Of a DNA stretch of 64,000 bases, positions 55,167 through 63,902 are shown piece after piece (within the stretch, counting starts at the first letter, position 1; every line of letters starts with the position of its first letter). The position numbers were made by a program, and so were the translations under genes. The stretch is from Streptomyces sp. NBC_01214 (lineage in GTDB: Bacteria; Actinomycetota; Actinomycetes; Streptomycetales; Streptomycetaceae). The notes under the pieces are model-generated. The model was not told where the DNA came from, ran no database searches, and worked only from the letters and a program-made list of their open reading frames with translations. The stretch is taken from positions 5,055,001 through 5,119,000 of the forward strand of contig NZ_JAPEOS010000001.1 of the NCBI RefSeq assembly GCF_026340975.1. Direction: 5' to 3'.

Positions 55167-55480
55167 TCAGGCGGCGTGGTGTATCTGCCATATGGAGATG
55201 CCGTTGTGCTCCTCTGCGACATACAGGGTGCCGTCCGGGCCGAAGGCGAGTCCGTGGGGTTCGCGGTTGCGGTGAGTGAGCGGGTGTTTGGTGATCGTCC
55301 CATCCGGGGTGACGGAGCCGATCCGGCCAGTGGCCCACTCGGTGAACCAGCAGGTCCCGTCCGGGGCGACCGCGACGGCGTGGGGGCGGCAGTCGGCTTC
55401 GGGCAGCACGAATCCGGTGATCTCCACGCCTGCCCTCCCGGTCGTGAGCCGTCCGATCTGCCCGGCGCCGATCGGGTGAT
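55167..55480 (-). pseudogene. Virginiamycin B lyase-like (Vgb) fragment
   Basis: About 100 residues carry the beta-propeller blade pattern of Vgb-type lyases: RPHAVAVAPDGTCWFTEWAT, GRIGSVTPDGTITKHPLTHR, PHGLAFGPDGTLYVAEEHN. A whole propeller needs about 290 residues. The N-terminal part is cut where an IS5 transposase start appears on the other strand at 55476. Confidence 0.7.
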
Positions 55481-55535
55481 ACGCCGCCATGAACTGTCCG
55501 ATGCCGAGTGGGAACTCATACGGGCCTTGCCCCCG
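55476..55535 (+). pseudogene. IS5 transposase N-terminal stub
   Basis: Twenty residues (VIRRHELSDAEWELIRALPP) match the conserved start of IS5 transposases, including the copy at 49.4 kb, then coding stops. It marks the breakpoint in the Vgb-like gene. Confidence 0.65.
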
Positions 55536-55596
55536 GGTTTTGGACACCGGAGAGACTTGGATCTTGATGGTCCAGGAGAACGGAGTCTCCGTGGGG

Positions 55597-55946
55597 ATGA
55601 AGCATTATCCCGCCGAGTTCAAGGCGGACAGGTCGCGTTGTACCGGTCGAGGCCGGGAGCGACGATCAGGTCGGTCGCCGGTGATCTCGGGGTGAACACC
55701 GAGACGCTGCGGAATTGGATCAGGGCCGCCGACGGCCGCCGGCCCGGCGCCCACTCCGCACCGCCGGCCGCCGTGCAGACGGGCGGTGACGACGTTCAGG
55801 CGGAGCTGGCCGCGGCACGCAAGAGGATCCGTGGGCTGGAGGAAGAGCGCGACATTCTCCTCAAGGCGGCCCGGTATTTCGCGACGGAGACGCGCTGGCG
55901 AACCGCTGCCAGTTCGTTGACGACCACCAGCGCCGCCACGGCGTGA
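55597..55946 (+). pseudogene. IS3-family orfA, frameshifted
   Basis: The helix-turn-helix protein of an IS3 element. MKHYPAEFKAD is in one frame and VALYRSRPGATIRSVAGDLG then VNTETLRNWIRAADGRRPG in another, with the break near 55632. It ends in a Leu/Glu coiled coil (ELAAARKRIRGLEEERDILL) typical of orfA and overlaps orfB by four bases. Confidence 0.75.
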
Positions 55947-56731
55947 AGCGGCTCTGCGACATCCTCGGCCTCTCCCGCTCGAGCTTCGACTACTGGCGCC
56001 GCACCGCGGCCGCAAGAGCGGCCCGGCAGACCGCCGAGGCCGGACTCGCGGCCCGGATACGCAAGGTCCACCAGGACTCCGACGGCACCTACGGAGCCCC
56101 CAGAATCACTGCCGAACTCCACGACGAAGGGATACGGATCAGCCACAAACGCGTCGCGAGGATCATGCGGACCATCGGACTTGAAAGGGTCCGTCTGCGC
56201 CGCCGGCACCAGACCACCGTCGCAGACCATGCGACGCCGAAGGCGCCGGATCTGATCGGACGTGACTTCACTGCGGTCGTGGTGAACACGAAGTACGTCG
56301 GCAGCATCACATACCTGCCGGTCAGCGGCGCGAAGCAGCTCTACCTCGCGACCGTCATCGACCTCGCCTCACGCCGGCTGGCCGGATGGGCAATCGCCGA
56401 TCACATGCGAGCCGAGCTCGTCACCGATGCCCTGGCGGCCGCCGAGCGAACCCGCGGGAGCCTGGCTGGAGCGATCATGCACAACGATCACGGCTCGCAA
56501 TATACGAGTAGGGCCTTCGCTGAAGCCTGCAGGTCATCCGGGGTCGTCAAGAGGGAGACGCTCAAAGGCCGGAGGGCCTGGTCGAGCGAGCGTGATGCCA
56601 GGCTCGACGCCTTCCGCTGGCTGACCCGCTACAACATCCGACGCTGGCACTCCCGACTCGGTCAGCGGTCTCCGATCGCCTACGAGAACGGCCTCAAACC
56701 AGCAGCAACTGCCCTGGCCCAAGCCGCATAG
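55943..56731 (+). CDS. IS3-family transposase orfB, catalytically impaired
   Basis: A continuous 262-residue frame with an IS3 integrase core. In relatives the first catalytic Asp is in NTKYVGDITY; here it is Ser121 (NTKYVGSITY). The second Asp is kept (Asp182, MHNDHGSQY). The segment that should carry the catalytic Glu between SSGV and KRETLKGRRAW is deleted by about 20 residues. The open frame is preserved, but a functional transposase is unlikely. Confidence 0.8.
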   Translation: MKRLCDILGLSRSSFDYWRRTAAARAARQTAEAGLAARIRKVHQDSDGTYGAPRITAELHDEGIRISHKRVARIMRTIGLERVRLRRRHQTTVADHATPKAPDLIGRDFTAVVVNTKYVGSITYLPVSGAKQLYLATVIDLASRRLAGWAIADHMRAELVTDALAAAERTRGSLAGAIMHNDHGSQYTSRAFAEACRSSGVVKRETLKGRRAWSSERDARLDAFRWLTRYNIRRWHSRLGQRSPIAYENGLKPAATALAQAA

Positions 56732-56804
56732 ACGTGTTCAAAATCCGGGGTCAAGGCCCCCGCCGCCCGAGCCCGCGATGAACAACAGGGGGCCAGGTGA
56801 GCTA

Positions 56805-57663
56805 AGAAGTCATCTCATTTGGATGGTTGGGTAGACTGACGGTCGTGGCGGGGATTGTTGACCGGCTGGTGCCGGATGAGTTGTGGGTGCTGTTCCAGCG
56901 GGTCGTGCCGGAGGCCCCGTCGCGACCGCAGGGCGGTGGTCGGCGTCGGCATGGCGACCGGGAAGTACTCGCCGCGATCGTGTTCGTTGCCACGTCGGGC
57001 TGTACGTGGCAACAGTTGCCGACGGCGTCGTTCGGGCCGTCAGGAGCGACGGCGCACCGGCGTTTTGCCGAGTGGAGCAAGGCCCGGGTGTGGGCCAAGC
57101 TCCACCGCCTGGTCCTCGATGAGCTCGGCGCCCGCGGCGATCTGGACTGGTCCCGCTGCGCGATCGACTCGGTGAACATGCGGGCCCTGAAAAGGGGGAC
57201 CTGACAGGTCCGAATCCTGTCGATCGGGGCAAGTTCGGATCGAAGATCCACTTGATCACCGAGCGGACCGGTCTGCCCCTGTCCGTCGGAATCTCGGGCG
57301 CGAACCTGCACGACAGCCAGGCCCTCGAACCCCTCGTCCGCGGCATACCGCCCATCCGCTCCCGCCGTGGCCGCCGACGGCGCAAGCCCGGCAAGCTCCA
57401 CGCTGACAAGGGCTACGACTACGCCCACCTGCGGAAATGGTTACGTCAGCGCGGCATCAAGCACCGCATAGCCCGCAGAGGCATCGAGTCCTCACAGCGA
57501 CTGGGCCGCCACCGCTGGACCATCGAACGCACCATGGCCTGGCTCGCGGGCTGCCGCCGACTCCACCGCCGCTACGAATGCAAAGCCGACCACTTCCTCG
57601 CCTTCGCCAGCATCGCCTGCACCCTCATCTGCTACCGAAGACTCACCAAATGAGATGACCTCT
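56805..57663. mobile_element. IS5-family insertion sequence, near-complete
   Basis: Inverted repeats AGAAGTCATCTCATTTGG (56805-56822) and, reverse complement, AGAGGTCATCTCATTTGG (57646-57663) enclose a two-frame transposase gene. The element is about 860 bp. It borders a truncated thioesterase gene on its right. Confidence 0.85.
56827..57653 (+). CDS. IS5-family transposase (two frames, likely -1 frameshift)
   Basis: The first frame (56827-57204) reads ELWVLFQRVVPEAPSRPQGG, IVFVATSGCTWQQLP and the first Asp in DWSRCAIDSVNMRALKR. The -1 frame continues DLTGPNPVDRGKFGSKIHLI, KLHADKGYDYAHLRKWLRQR (second Asp) and RWTIERTMAWLAGCRRLHRR (Glu) to 57653. AAAAGGGGG at 57190-57198, at the crossover, is the same kind of slippery run as in the IS5 copy at 48.5 kb. 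It is probably intact. Confidence 0.85.
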
Positions 57664-57872
57664 AAGGCGGCGCAGCCCTCATCAACCGCTGTCGAGGCTC
57701 CCGAACACACGAGCGACCTATCAATCCACCCAGGACCCGAAGTCCGATCCCGAGGTGATCCCCGACGCCGGCAGGCACCCGGCGTCGTCAAGGTCAGCGA
57801 CGAAGTCCACATCGGCCCAGCCGCCACGGAACAGCACAAGCGACAACATGGCCTCCGCCGGACCGGATATGA

Positions 57873-58415
57873 CCACGCCAACCGCCCGTCGCTCCACTGC
57901 TTGACCGGCCCTTCGGGTTCTTCGGCCATAGCATGGGCGCACTCATCGCCTACCAGCTCACTCGCCGACTTCGCCGTCAGGAGGACCTGCTCCCCACCTG
58001 GCTGGGTATGTCCGCCTACTGCGCCCCGCGAGGTGAGGCCGGCGCCGACGGCTGCCCTCACCTGATGTCGGACGACGAACTGCGCCGCTGGCTGCGGAGC
58101 GTGGGCGGTAGCCCACCCCAGCTCCTCGGCAACGACGCCGTCTGGCACAAGTTCGCCCCGGCGTTCCGCAGCGACTTCACACTCGTGGACACGTGGGCCC
58201 CTCCCCGCAACCCCGAGCCGCTGCCCGTTCCACTCTCGGTATTCGGGGGCCGCCGCGACAAGCTGATCGGCGAGGACCGCCTGCTCTCCTGGCGAGCGTT
58301 CACGACGCACTTCCGCGGACTCGAGAGGTACGAGGGCAACCACTTCTACTTGATGAACCACCAGCAGCATCTCGCTGTCGCCATCACGGCCGCGATGCGT
58401 TCCGCCGCTCCTTGA
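57873..58415 (+). pseudogene. Type II thioesterase, N-terminally truncated
   Basis: The readable part starts near 57873 and gives LLDRPFGFFGHSMGALIAYQ with the nucleophile Ser in GHSMG. FGGRRDKLI supplies the Asp, and RYEGNHFYLMNH the His. Type II thioesterases (about 250 residues) edit polyketide or peptide synthetases. Some 80 N-terminal residues are missing next to the IS5 right end at 57663. No PKS or NRPS gene is in the window, so this is a cluster remnant. Confidence 0.75.
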
Positions 58416-58491
58416 GCTCGCTATCACCACCACGCCACCCGCCAGGTGATCAATCCCAAGGGGGTGTCCACGGAGGGTGTGGGGTGGGCCC

Positions 58492-58881
58492 TCAGGCGCC
58501 GGGGCCAACTTCGGGGTGCGTGAACCGCACGGGCCTGCCCAGCTCCCGGGCGTAGGCGATCTCGGCTCGGGTGCTGTCTCCGACGTAGTCGCCGACCACG
58601 AGCACCTCATCAGCGAGCAGGATCTTCGACCGGTGCAGTTCGTCGAGTCGAATCTTCAGCGCCTCAGCCTCGACAGGATCAGACCAAAGCTCGTGCGGCG
58701 ACTTCAGGTCGCAACCAGGCTTGACGACAATCCGTCCAGCCTTGGTCTCCCGTAGATCGGCCTCGTTCATCTCGGCCATGAAACGAGTGGAGCCGCAGAT
58801 CGCGACGATACGCGGGAAGCTCAGCTGCTTCTTCGCATCGGCGAGCTTCTCCTCGGGGGTGATCAACTGCGGGGACGACAC
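58492..58881 (-). CDS. Nucleoside 2-deoxyribosyltransferase-like protein
   Basis: A 129-residue protein with the opening RIVAICGSTRFMAEMNEADL and the closing GDSTRAEIAYARELGRPV. This is the fold signature of small nucleoside 2-deoxyribosyltransferase/DUF4406-like proteins, often found in phages and mobile regions. DEVLVVGDYVG holds the expected active-site strand. AGGAGGAACCA precedes the GTG at 58881. Its substrate and role are unknown. Confidence 0.75.
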   Translation of the reverse strand: MSSPQLITPEEKLADAKKQLSFPRIVAICGSTRFMAEMNEADLRETKAGRIVVKPGCDLKSPHELWSDPVEAEALKIRLDELHRSKILLADEVLVVGDYVGDSTRAEIAYARELGRPVRFTHPEVGPGA

Positions 58882-59686
58882 TGGTTCCTCCTGGTGGTCC
58901 GGCCCGAGGGGTGTCTACGGAGATGAGAACGAAGGTGTCCAAGATCGCCTTACGGCGAACGTCATGGCCACCCTCGCGCTAGCACTCTATGCGACGAGCA
59001 TCCCGACCTGGCGCCGTAGTGCCCGCCGGTCGGCCTTACGCCCCGCCTGAGAGACGCCGAACTGGTCACCCCCGCCACGAAAGGACCAGTGTCGGTTGCC
59101 GCGTTCACCGCCTCGAACAGCCGAGTCACGCGGCAGGGGGTCGCGGTATCGGCTTGGTCGGCCGGTCCCCTTCCGGTAGCTGCTGGCGGTGCCGGATCGG
59201 GCTCGGGTACTGCGACAACCCGAATGAGGGAGGCGTAGTCAGATGACCGCATTGACGGAGCGTTGTCCGTCGGCGATCTTGCGGCGCCGCTGCACCCGGC
59301 GCGGCCCGCCGCAGCTCAATGAGCACCTGGCGGCCTCCGGGCCTGGGACTGTCACGCGCGCGCCGAGGACAACCGCCAGCACGTCGATTCGATCCTGACG
59401 GTCCATCCGGCCGGCACGCCCGACGATCAGGTGCCTCCAGGCGACATCCTGGACAAGGAACACTGCTGCCTGGTGATCCGGTGGCCGGGAGGTGATGCCC
59501 AGCGGGTCGCGCTCGGCCAGCTTCTGTAGGCCTGCAGCAGAGGCGTCCACCCCACGTTCACCCCGCACATCGCCCGCCGGGTCGAATGCCTCACCGGCAC
59601 CCCCGTGCCCGCGTCCTGATCGCCCCGGCCACCTGCCGCCCGCTCATCATCTGACCACTATCGCTGCGCGCTTCGACGAGGAGACC
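58882..59686. other. Gap of 800 bases
   Basis: Frames here lack a consistent bias and recognisable motif. Short coding-like stretches on the plus strand around 59400-59500 (PDDQVPPGDILDKEHCCLVI) have no proper start and may be a decayed gene. GAGGAGACC at 59678-59686 is the ribosome-binding site of the next gene. Confidence 0.4.
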
Positions 59687-60550
59687 ATGTCCACCGCATC
59701 TCACCAGCCCGCCACCAAGCCCGTTGCCGGGCCTTCCACACCCGGCCGCACCGCGGAGGGGGAGCAGATCAGGGCGGTCGCCTCCACGCTGGTGCTCGCT
59801 TACGGACTGAACCCGGCAGAAGTAACGCGAATCCCGGAGGGCACCTCGACGGACAACTACGCCATCGTGGACCAGAAGGGCCGTCGGTACTTCGTCAAGG
59901 TTTATCGCACTCAAGATCGCCTGGACCTGGAGCGGGCATCGGTCGAACTGTCCGAGTACGCCGCCGACGGAGGTGTCGCGACCGCGCGGGTAACCCGCAC
60001 GCGCGAGCACGAGCTCATCGAGCCCCGCGGCCGCCTGCCAATGTCCCTATGGTCGTACGTGCCACACACCGAGACTGCCGAGGGCAACCTGACTGGTGCA
60101 CGGTGGGCAGCGGTCGGCACAGCGATGGGCCGTCTCCACAGCCGACTCGCCACTCACCCCGCCGCCGCACCCATCCTGGAACCTGGTGCCGGGGTGTGCG
60201 ACGTGGCTGCCGCACGTGACGCTTCAAGAGTCTGATTCTCGCGTACGAGCACAGGCCCAGACTTGGGGAGTTCGAGACGCGGGCTCTGCAGGCGGCGCGT
60301 GAGCGACAGGCCGTCTTGGGGGACGTCGAGCGTATCCTTGCTTCGCTTCCACAGTTGAGGTCCAGGTCATGCACGGCGACCTGGCAGGTCCCAACATCCT
60401 GCTGAAGAACGACGATGTCGCCGCGATCGTGGACTTCGGGCCACCCACGCCTGGGTACCTCGCCTGGGAAATCGTGCGTCTTGGCTGTGACCCCAAGAGC
60501 GTCCTGTCCAACGGTGTGGAGAGCTGGTTGCCGACAAGCTCCCGTTACTT
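59687..60550 (+). pseudogene. Phosphotransferase/kinase-like gene, frameshifted and truncated
   Basis: Residues 1-180 (MSTASHQPATKPVA..., EGTSTDNYAIVDQKGRRYFV, LIEPRGRLPMSLWSYVPHTE) are in frame from the ATG at 59687. After a break near 60225 the sequence continues LILAYEHRPRLGEFETRALQ with the kinase motifs MHGDLAGPN and VAAIVDFGPP. It resembles aminoglycoside or homoserine-kinase type proteins. The 3-prime end is lost at an ISL3 remnant near 60550. Confidence 0.75.
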
Positions 60551-60552
60551 AC

Positions 60553-61002
60553 GGCATGGTCCGCGCGCACATCGCCACATAGCGCGGGGCTCCGTCCGCC
60601 GCACCGCCGCGGCCGCCGACGGTGCGACAGGTGACCGGCTGGCTCACCCGGCACCCCACGACCCTGACCGACGAAGACCGGGCCGGCCTGAAGGAGGTCC
60701 TGGCCCACTGCCCAGAACTGGACACTGCCGCCGGACACGTTCGCGACTTCGGCGAGATACTCACCGACCACCTCGGCTCCATACTCCCCACCTGGATCGA
60801 CGCAGTCGAGGCCAGCCAGCTGCCCGGCCTCAGCGGCTTCGCACCACCTGCTCCGGGACTTCGACGCCGTGACAGCAGGCCTCACCCTCAACTGGAGCTC
60901 CGGCAGCATTGAGGGCGCGGTGAACCGCATCAAGAAGATCAAAAGGCAGCTCTATGTCTGAGCCGGATTCGAACTACTTCGCAAGATGATCCTGCTCCAG
61001 TG
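60553..61002 (+). pseudogene. ISL3-family transposase C-terminal fragment
   Basis: MVRAHIAT then a stop, then VRQVTGWLTRHPTTLTDEDR, LAHCPELDTAAGHVRDFGEI, NWSSGSIEGAVNRIKKIKRQ in shifting frames. It is the end of an ISL3 transposase related to that at 39.8-41.1 kb. Downstream at 61015 lies a possible terminal repeat GGCTCCCCAAGGTCTGTGAC. Confidence 0.75.
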
Positions 61003-61219
61003 ACGCTCAGTGAGGGCTCCCCAAGGTCTGTGACAGACCGAGTTTTTCAAGGCCCCTGCTCATTCAGGCGAGTCGGGTCGGCGGCTTGCGACAGGGCTGT
61101 CACAGCGTCGGAGATCGCTTGACCTTGCCCCAGAGGGAGAGACGACAGTGTCTGAGTCGATCACATGAGCGGGCGGTCTGCGCTCGCTGGTCAGACCAGG
61201 ACGAAGAGGGGGAGTTCGT

Positions 61220-61858
61220 GTGACCGCGACCTGCGTCATTCTCGACATCGGCGGCGTGCTGGAGATCACGCCGGAAACGGGATGGGTGCAACGGTGGGAG
61301 GAGCGGCTGAGGCTGCCTTTGGGCACTGTCCATGAGCGGATGCACGACGTGTGGCGGGCTGGGAGCGTTGGGAGCATCAGCGAGCGAGAGGTGCGCGAGC
61401 AGGTGGCGGCCCGTTTGGGTCTCGACGCCCCCCAGGTTGAAGCCTTCATGGCTGATCTCTGGGCGGAGTATCTAGGGACGCCGAACGAGGAGTTGATCGC
61501 CTATGTGCAAGGGCTGCGCGGAAGCTGCAGGCTGGGCATCCTGAGCAACAGCTTCGTCGGCGCCCGGGAGCGGGAGACGACGCTGTACCACTTCGACGAA
61601 CTGGTGGAGCAGATCGTCTACTCGCACGAGATCGGTGTCGAGAAGCCCGACCTGCGGGCCTTCGAGGCAGCATGCGCCAGCTTGGATGTGCGGCCGGAAA
61701 ACTGCCTGTTCATCGATGATGTCGTAATCAACGTTGTGGCCGCCCAGGCGGCGGGCATGCAGGCGCATTTGTTCGAGGGCAACGCCCGGACCGTCACGCG
61801 CATCGCAGCTCATCTGAATGCCGGGCCCTTGGCCCCAGAGCAGGTCCCGCTCGGATGA
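61220..61858 (+). CDS. HAD-family hydrolase
   Basis: A 212-residue HAD-IA protein. Motif I is VILDIGGVLEI (the second Asp is replaced, DIGGV in place of DxDGT). Motif II GILSNSF, motif III EKPDLRAF and motif IV FIDDVVINV are all present. The DxGGV variant is common in the subfamily, which includes phosphatases and dehalogenase-like enzymes. AGGGGGAG precedes the GTG at 61220. Standing alone between IS remnants, its partner genes are lost. Confidence 0.85.
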   Translation: MTATCVILDIGGVLEITPETGWVQRWEERLRLPLGTVHERMHDVWRAGSVGSISEREVREQVAARLGLDAPQVEAFMADLWAEYLGTPNEELIAYVQGLRGSCRLGILSNSFVGARERETTLYHFDELVEQIVYSHEIGVEKPDLRAFEAACASLDVRPENCLFIDDVVINVVAAQAAGMQAHLFEGNARTVTRIAAHLNAGPLAPEQVPLG

Positions 61859-61910
61859 CTTCTGCCTGGCCGGTTTTCAGCGGTTGCCGGCCAGGCGTTG
61901 AAGCGGTTGA

Positions 61911-62175
61911 TCAGCGCGCCCCTGCGTTTTCGGCTCGGGCGCGGGTGCTGGCGAGGCGGTAGGCGGCGGCGCCCGCTTCGATGATGGTGCCGTTGAAGGT
62001 GAGGCGGTCGACGACGGCCGCGCAGAGACGGGGACCGGTGAAGGTCTTCGTCCAACCAGTGGGGCTGGCGGGGTTCGGGATCATCCTTCGTAAATCGAAC
62101 GACACCGTCACCCTTCGCAACGGCTCCCCAAGATCTGTGCCAGAACCCTCTCGCCGATAAAGCCACGCAACCCAC
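61911..62175 (-). pseudogene. IS21-family IstB-like fragment
   Basis: One minus-strand frame reads GPRLCAAVVDRLTFNGTIIE then AGAAAYRLASTRARAENA, matching the C-terminal end of IstB ATP-binding helper proteins. Upstream is scrambled, and an ISL3-like end (GGCTCCCCAAGATCTGTGCC) lies at 62122. Confidence 0.55.
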
Positions 62176-62294
62176 CCCGCAGCGCCGTTCCCTTTCTGAG
62201 GCCGGAGGTGTAGCTGTCTCTCACACGGTCGGAACTTCTCTGGAGGGTGCGGGTGGAGCTGGCCGGCGGAAAGACCATGACCGATCTGCACAAC

Positions 62295-63178
62295 CTAAGG
62301 GTTGTCCCGTAAATGATCTTTGAGTCGCCTGAGGCGAGGTCGGTCGCAGTGCGATCCGATCGCCTATCCGGCGAGGGCGAGGTTGTGCATGCGGGCGATA
62401 CCGAGCATGGCGTGGTGGACGCCGTCGCCTTTGAGGCGGCAGTCGCGGAGGATCTTCCAGGTCTTCATGCGGGCGAAGACGTGCTCGACGCGGGCGCGAA
62501 CCTGCTTGTGGGACTTGTTGTGCGCCTGCTTCCAGTCGGGCAGGTCTTCGCCTTTGCGGCGTCGGTGGGGCATGACGAGTCCGGTGCCGGGGTAGCCGCC
62601 GTCGGCGATCGTGAGTGTCCTGCCGACGGCAGCTTTGGCGCCGGATTCCTCCCACGCCTTGCAGTCGTTGCGGTTCCCGGCGAGCGGCCGGCCGACTACG
62701 ACGACCAGGCGGCTGTCGGCGTCGATGACGATCTGGTGGCTCGTGGAGTACCGGTAGTTCTTGGACTGCTCGGCCACGGCGTGGTCTCGGGTGGGCACGA
62801 GAGTGCCGTCCACGATCAGCACGGTGTCCTTGGCGAACCGCTTGCGCGGCTGCAGGGCAAGCATCGGCCCGAGGTGGTCGATGATGCGGTCGGCCGCCGA
62901 CTTCGAGACCCCGAAGAGTGGAGCGAGCTGGCGGATCGTCAAGTTCGTGCGCCAGTACGCCGCCACCAGCAGTGCCCGGTCCTCCAGCGGGAGACTCCAC
63001 GGCCGGCCCTTGCGGACCGCGTCCGCACCCTCGCGCCGCAGCACGGTCACCAGCTTCCCGAAACAGCGCGGGCTCAACCCCGTGAACGGGGCTATCCAAG
63101 ACGGCTCCGACGCCGTAATCACACCAGCCACACCAAGATCATCTCACCTGCGACCTGCAGTTACGGGACAGCCCTTAG
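62295..63178. mobile_element. IS5-family insertion sequence, intact
   Basis: Inverted repeats CTAAGGGTTGTCCCGTAA (62295-62312) and, reverse complement, CTAAGGGCTGTCCCGTAA (63161-63178) enclose a single-frame transposase. The length is about 880 bp. Its right side interrupts another gene. Confidence 0.85.
62364..63131 (-). CDS. IS5-family transposase, intact
   Basis: A continuous 255-residue transposase. A helix-turn-helix (LTIRQLAPLFGVSKSAADRI) is followed by the DDE residues in VLIVDGTLVPT, TIADGGYPGTG and ARVEHVFARMKTW. No lesion is seen, so this is the IS copy in the window most likely to be active. Confidence 0.9.
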   Translation of the reverse strand: MAGVITASEPSWIAPFTGLSPRCFGKLVTVLRREGADAVRKGRPWSLPLEDRALLVAAYWRTNLTIRQLAPLFGVSKSAADRIIDHLGPMLALQPRKRFAKDTVLIVDGTLVPTRDHAVAEQSKNYRYSTSHQIVIDADSRLVVVVGRPLAGNRNDCKAWEESGAKAAVGRTLTIADGGYPGTGLVMPHRRRKGEDLPDWKQAHNKSHKQVRARVEHVFARMKTWKILRDCRLKGDGVHHAMLGIARMHNLALAG

Positions 63179-63180
63179 TA

Positions 63181-63429
63181 GCGGATTTGGTGCCTGCCCT
63201 GGATACGGACGACAGGCGTGCACTTCCCCGGGAGACGTTGCAAATCGTGGTGGGCACGCGTCACGAACTCACGCTGCACCCGGCCCACGTGCACGGGCTC
63301 ACCCAGCTCCTGCGCCAGGCCGTCGGCACCATCGGGGCCCGCAGCACGCCCGGCGGCGGCCAGTGCTTCCACTGCGTCGGCACCGGCCGTGCTCACCCGT
63401 TGTGGGAGCAGGCCGCCGGACAAGCCTGA
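63181..63429 (+). pseudogene. Hypothetical protein interrupted by IS5
   Basis: About 80 residues (LVADLVPALDTDDRRALPRE, ELTLHPAHVHGLTQLLRQAV, GGQCFHCVGTGRAHPLW) show strong coding bias but begin directly at the IS right end, so the start is lost. No family is recognised; the Cys pair CFHC is notable. Confidence 0.5.
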
Positions 63430-63549
63430 GCGCCTGGGCAAGCCCACGGCCCTGGGCAAGGAGTTCCGAGCGGCGCGACCAGGGCCATCCGGGGCCCGGA
63501 TCCGGGCGGGTACGCATCAATCCTGCCGATCGCGGCGAGGTGGGACGAC

Positions 63550-63902
63550 ATGGACTTCCGTGTGATGCCGAGGCGCTACGGGCCGACGGTGCAACTCGCC
63601 CCGGCCGGTGAGCTCGACCTGGAGAGCAGGTCTGCTCTCGACAAGCTGTACATCGGCGGCGAAGCCAATGCGGCACCTCACGTTCATGGACGTCACTGGC
63701 CTGAACGGCCTGATTACTTTCGTCGACCGGCTCGATTTGCCGCGGCATTCGGTTCTTCGCGTACAACTTGCAGCCGCAGCCATACCGCCTCCTGGACATC
63801 GTCGACGCCCTGTACCCGCCCACAGGCGCCAAGGGAATCCGCAGCGGACCCACCGGGCTGCTGCGCCGCTCCCTGTGCGACTCCACGGTCCACCGCGGCT
63901 AG
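63550..63902 (+). pseudogene. STAS-domain anti-sigma factor antagonist, degenerate
   Basis: From the ATG at 63550, MDFRVMPRRYGPTVQLAPAG then ELDLESRSALDK match a STAS protein start. The following core is partly deleted, and FMDVTGLNGLITFVDRLD and IRFFAYNLQPQPYRLLDIVD appear in other frames, ending at 63902 after LLRRSLCDSTVHRG. At least two indels make it non-functional. Confidence 0.7.
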
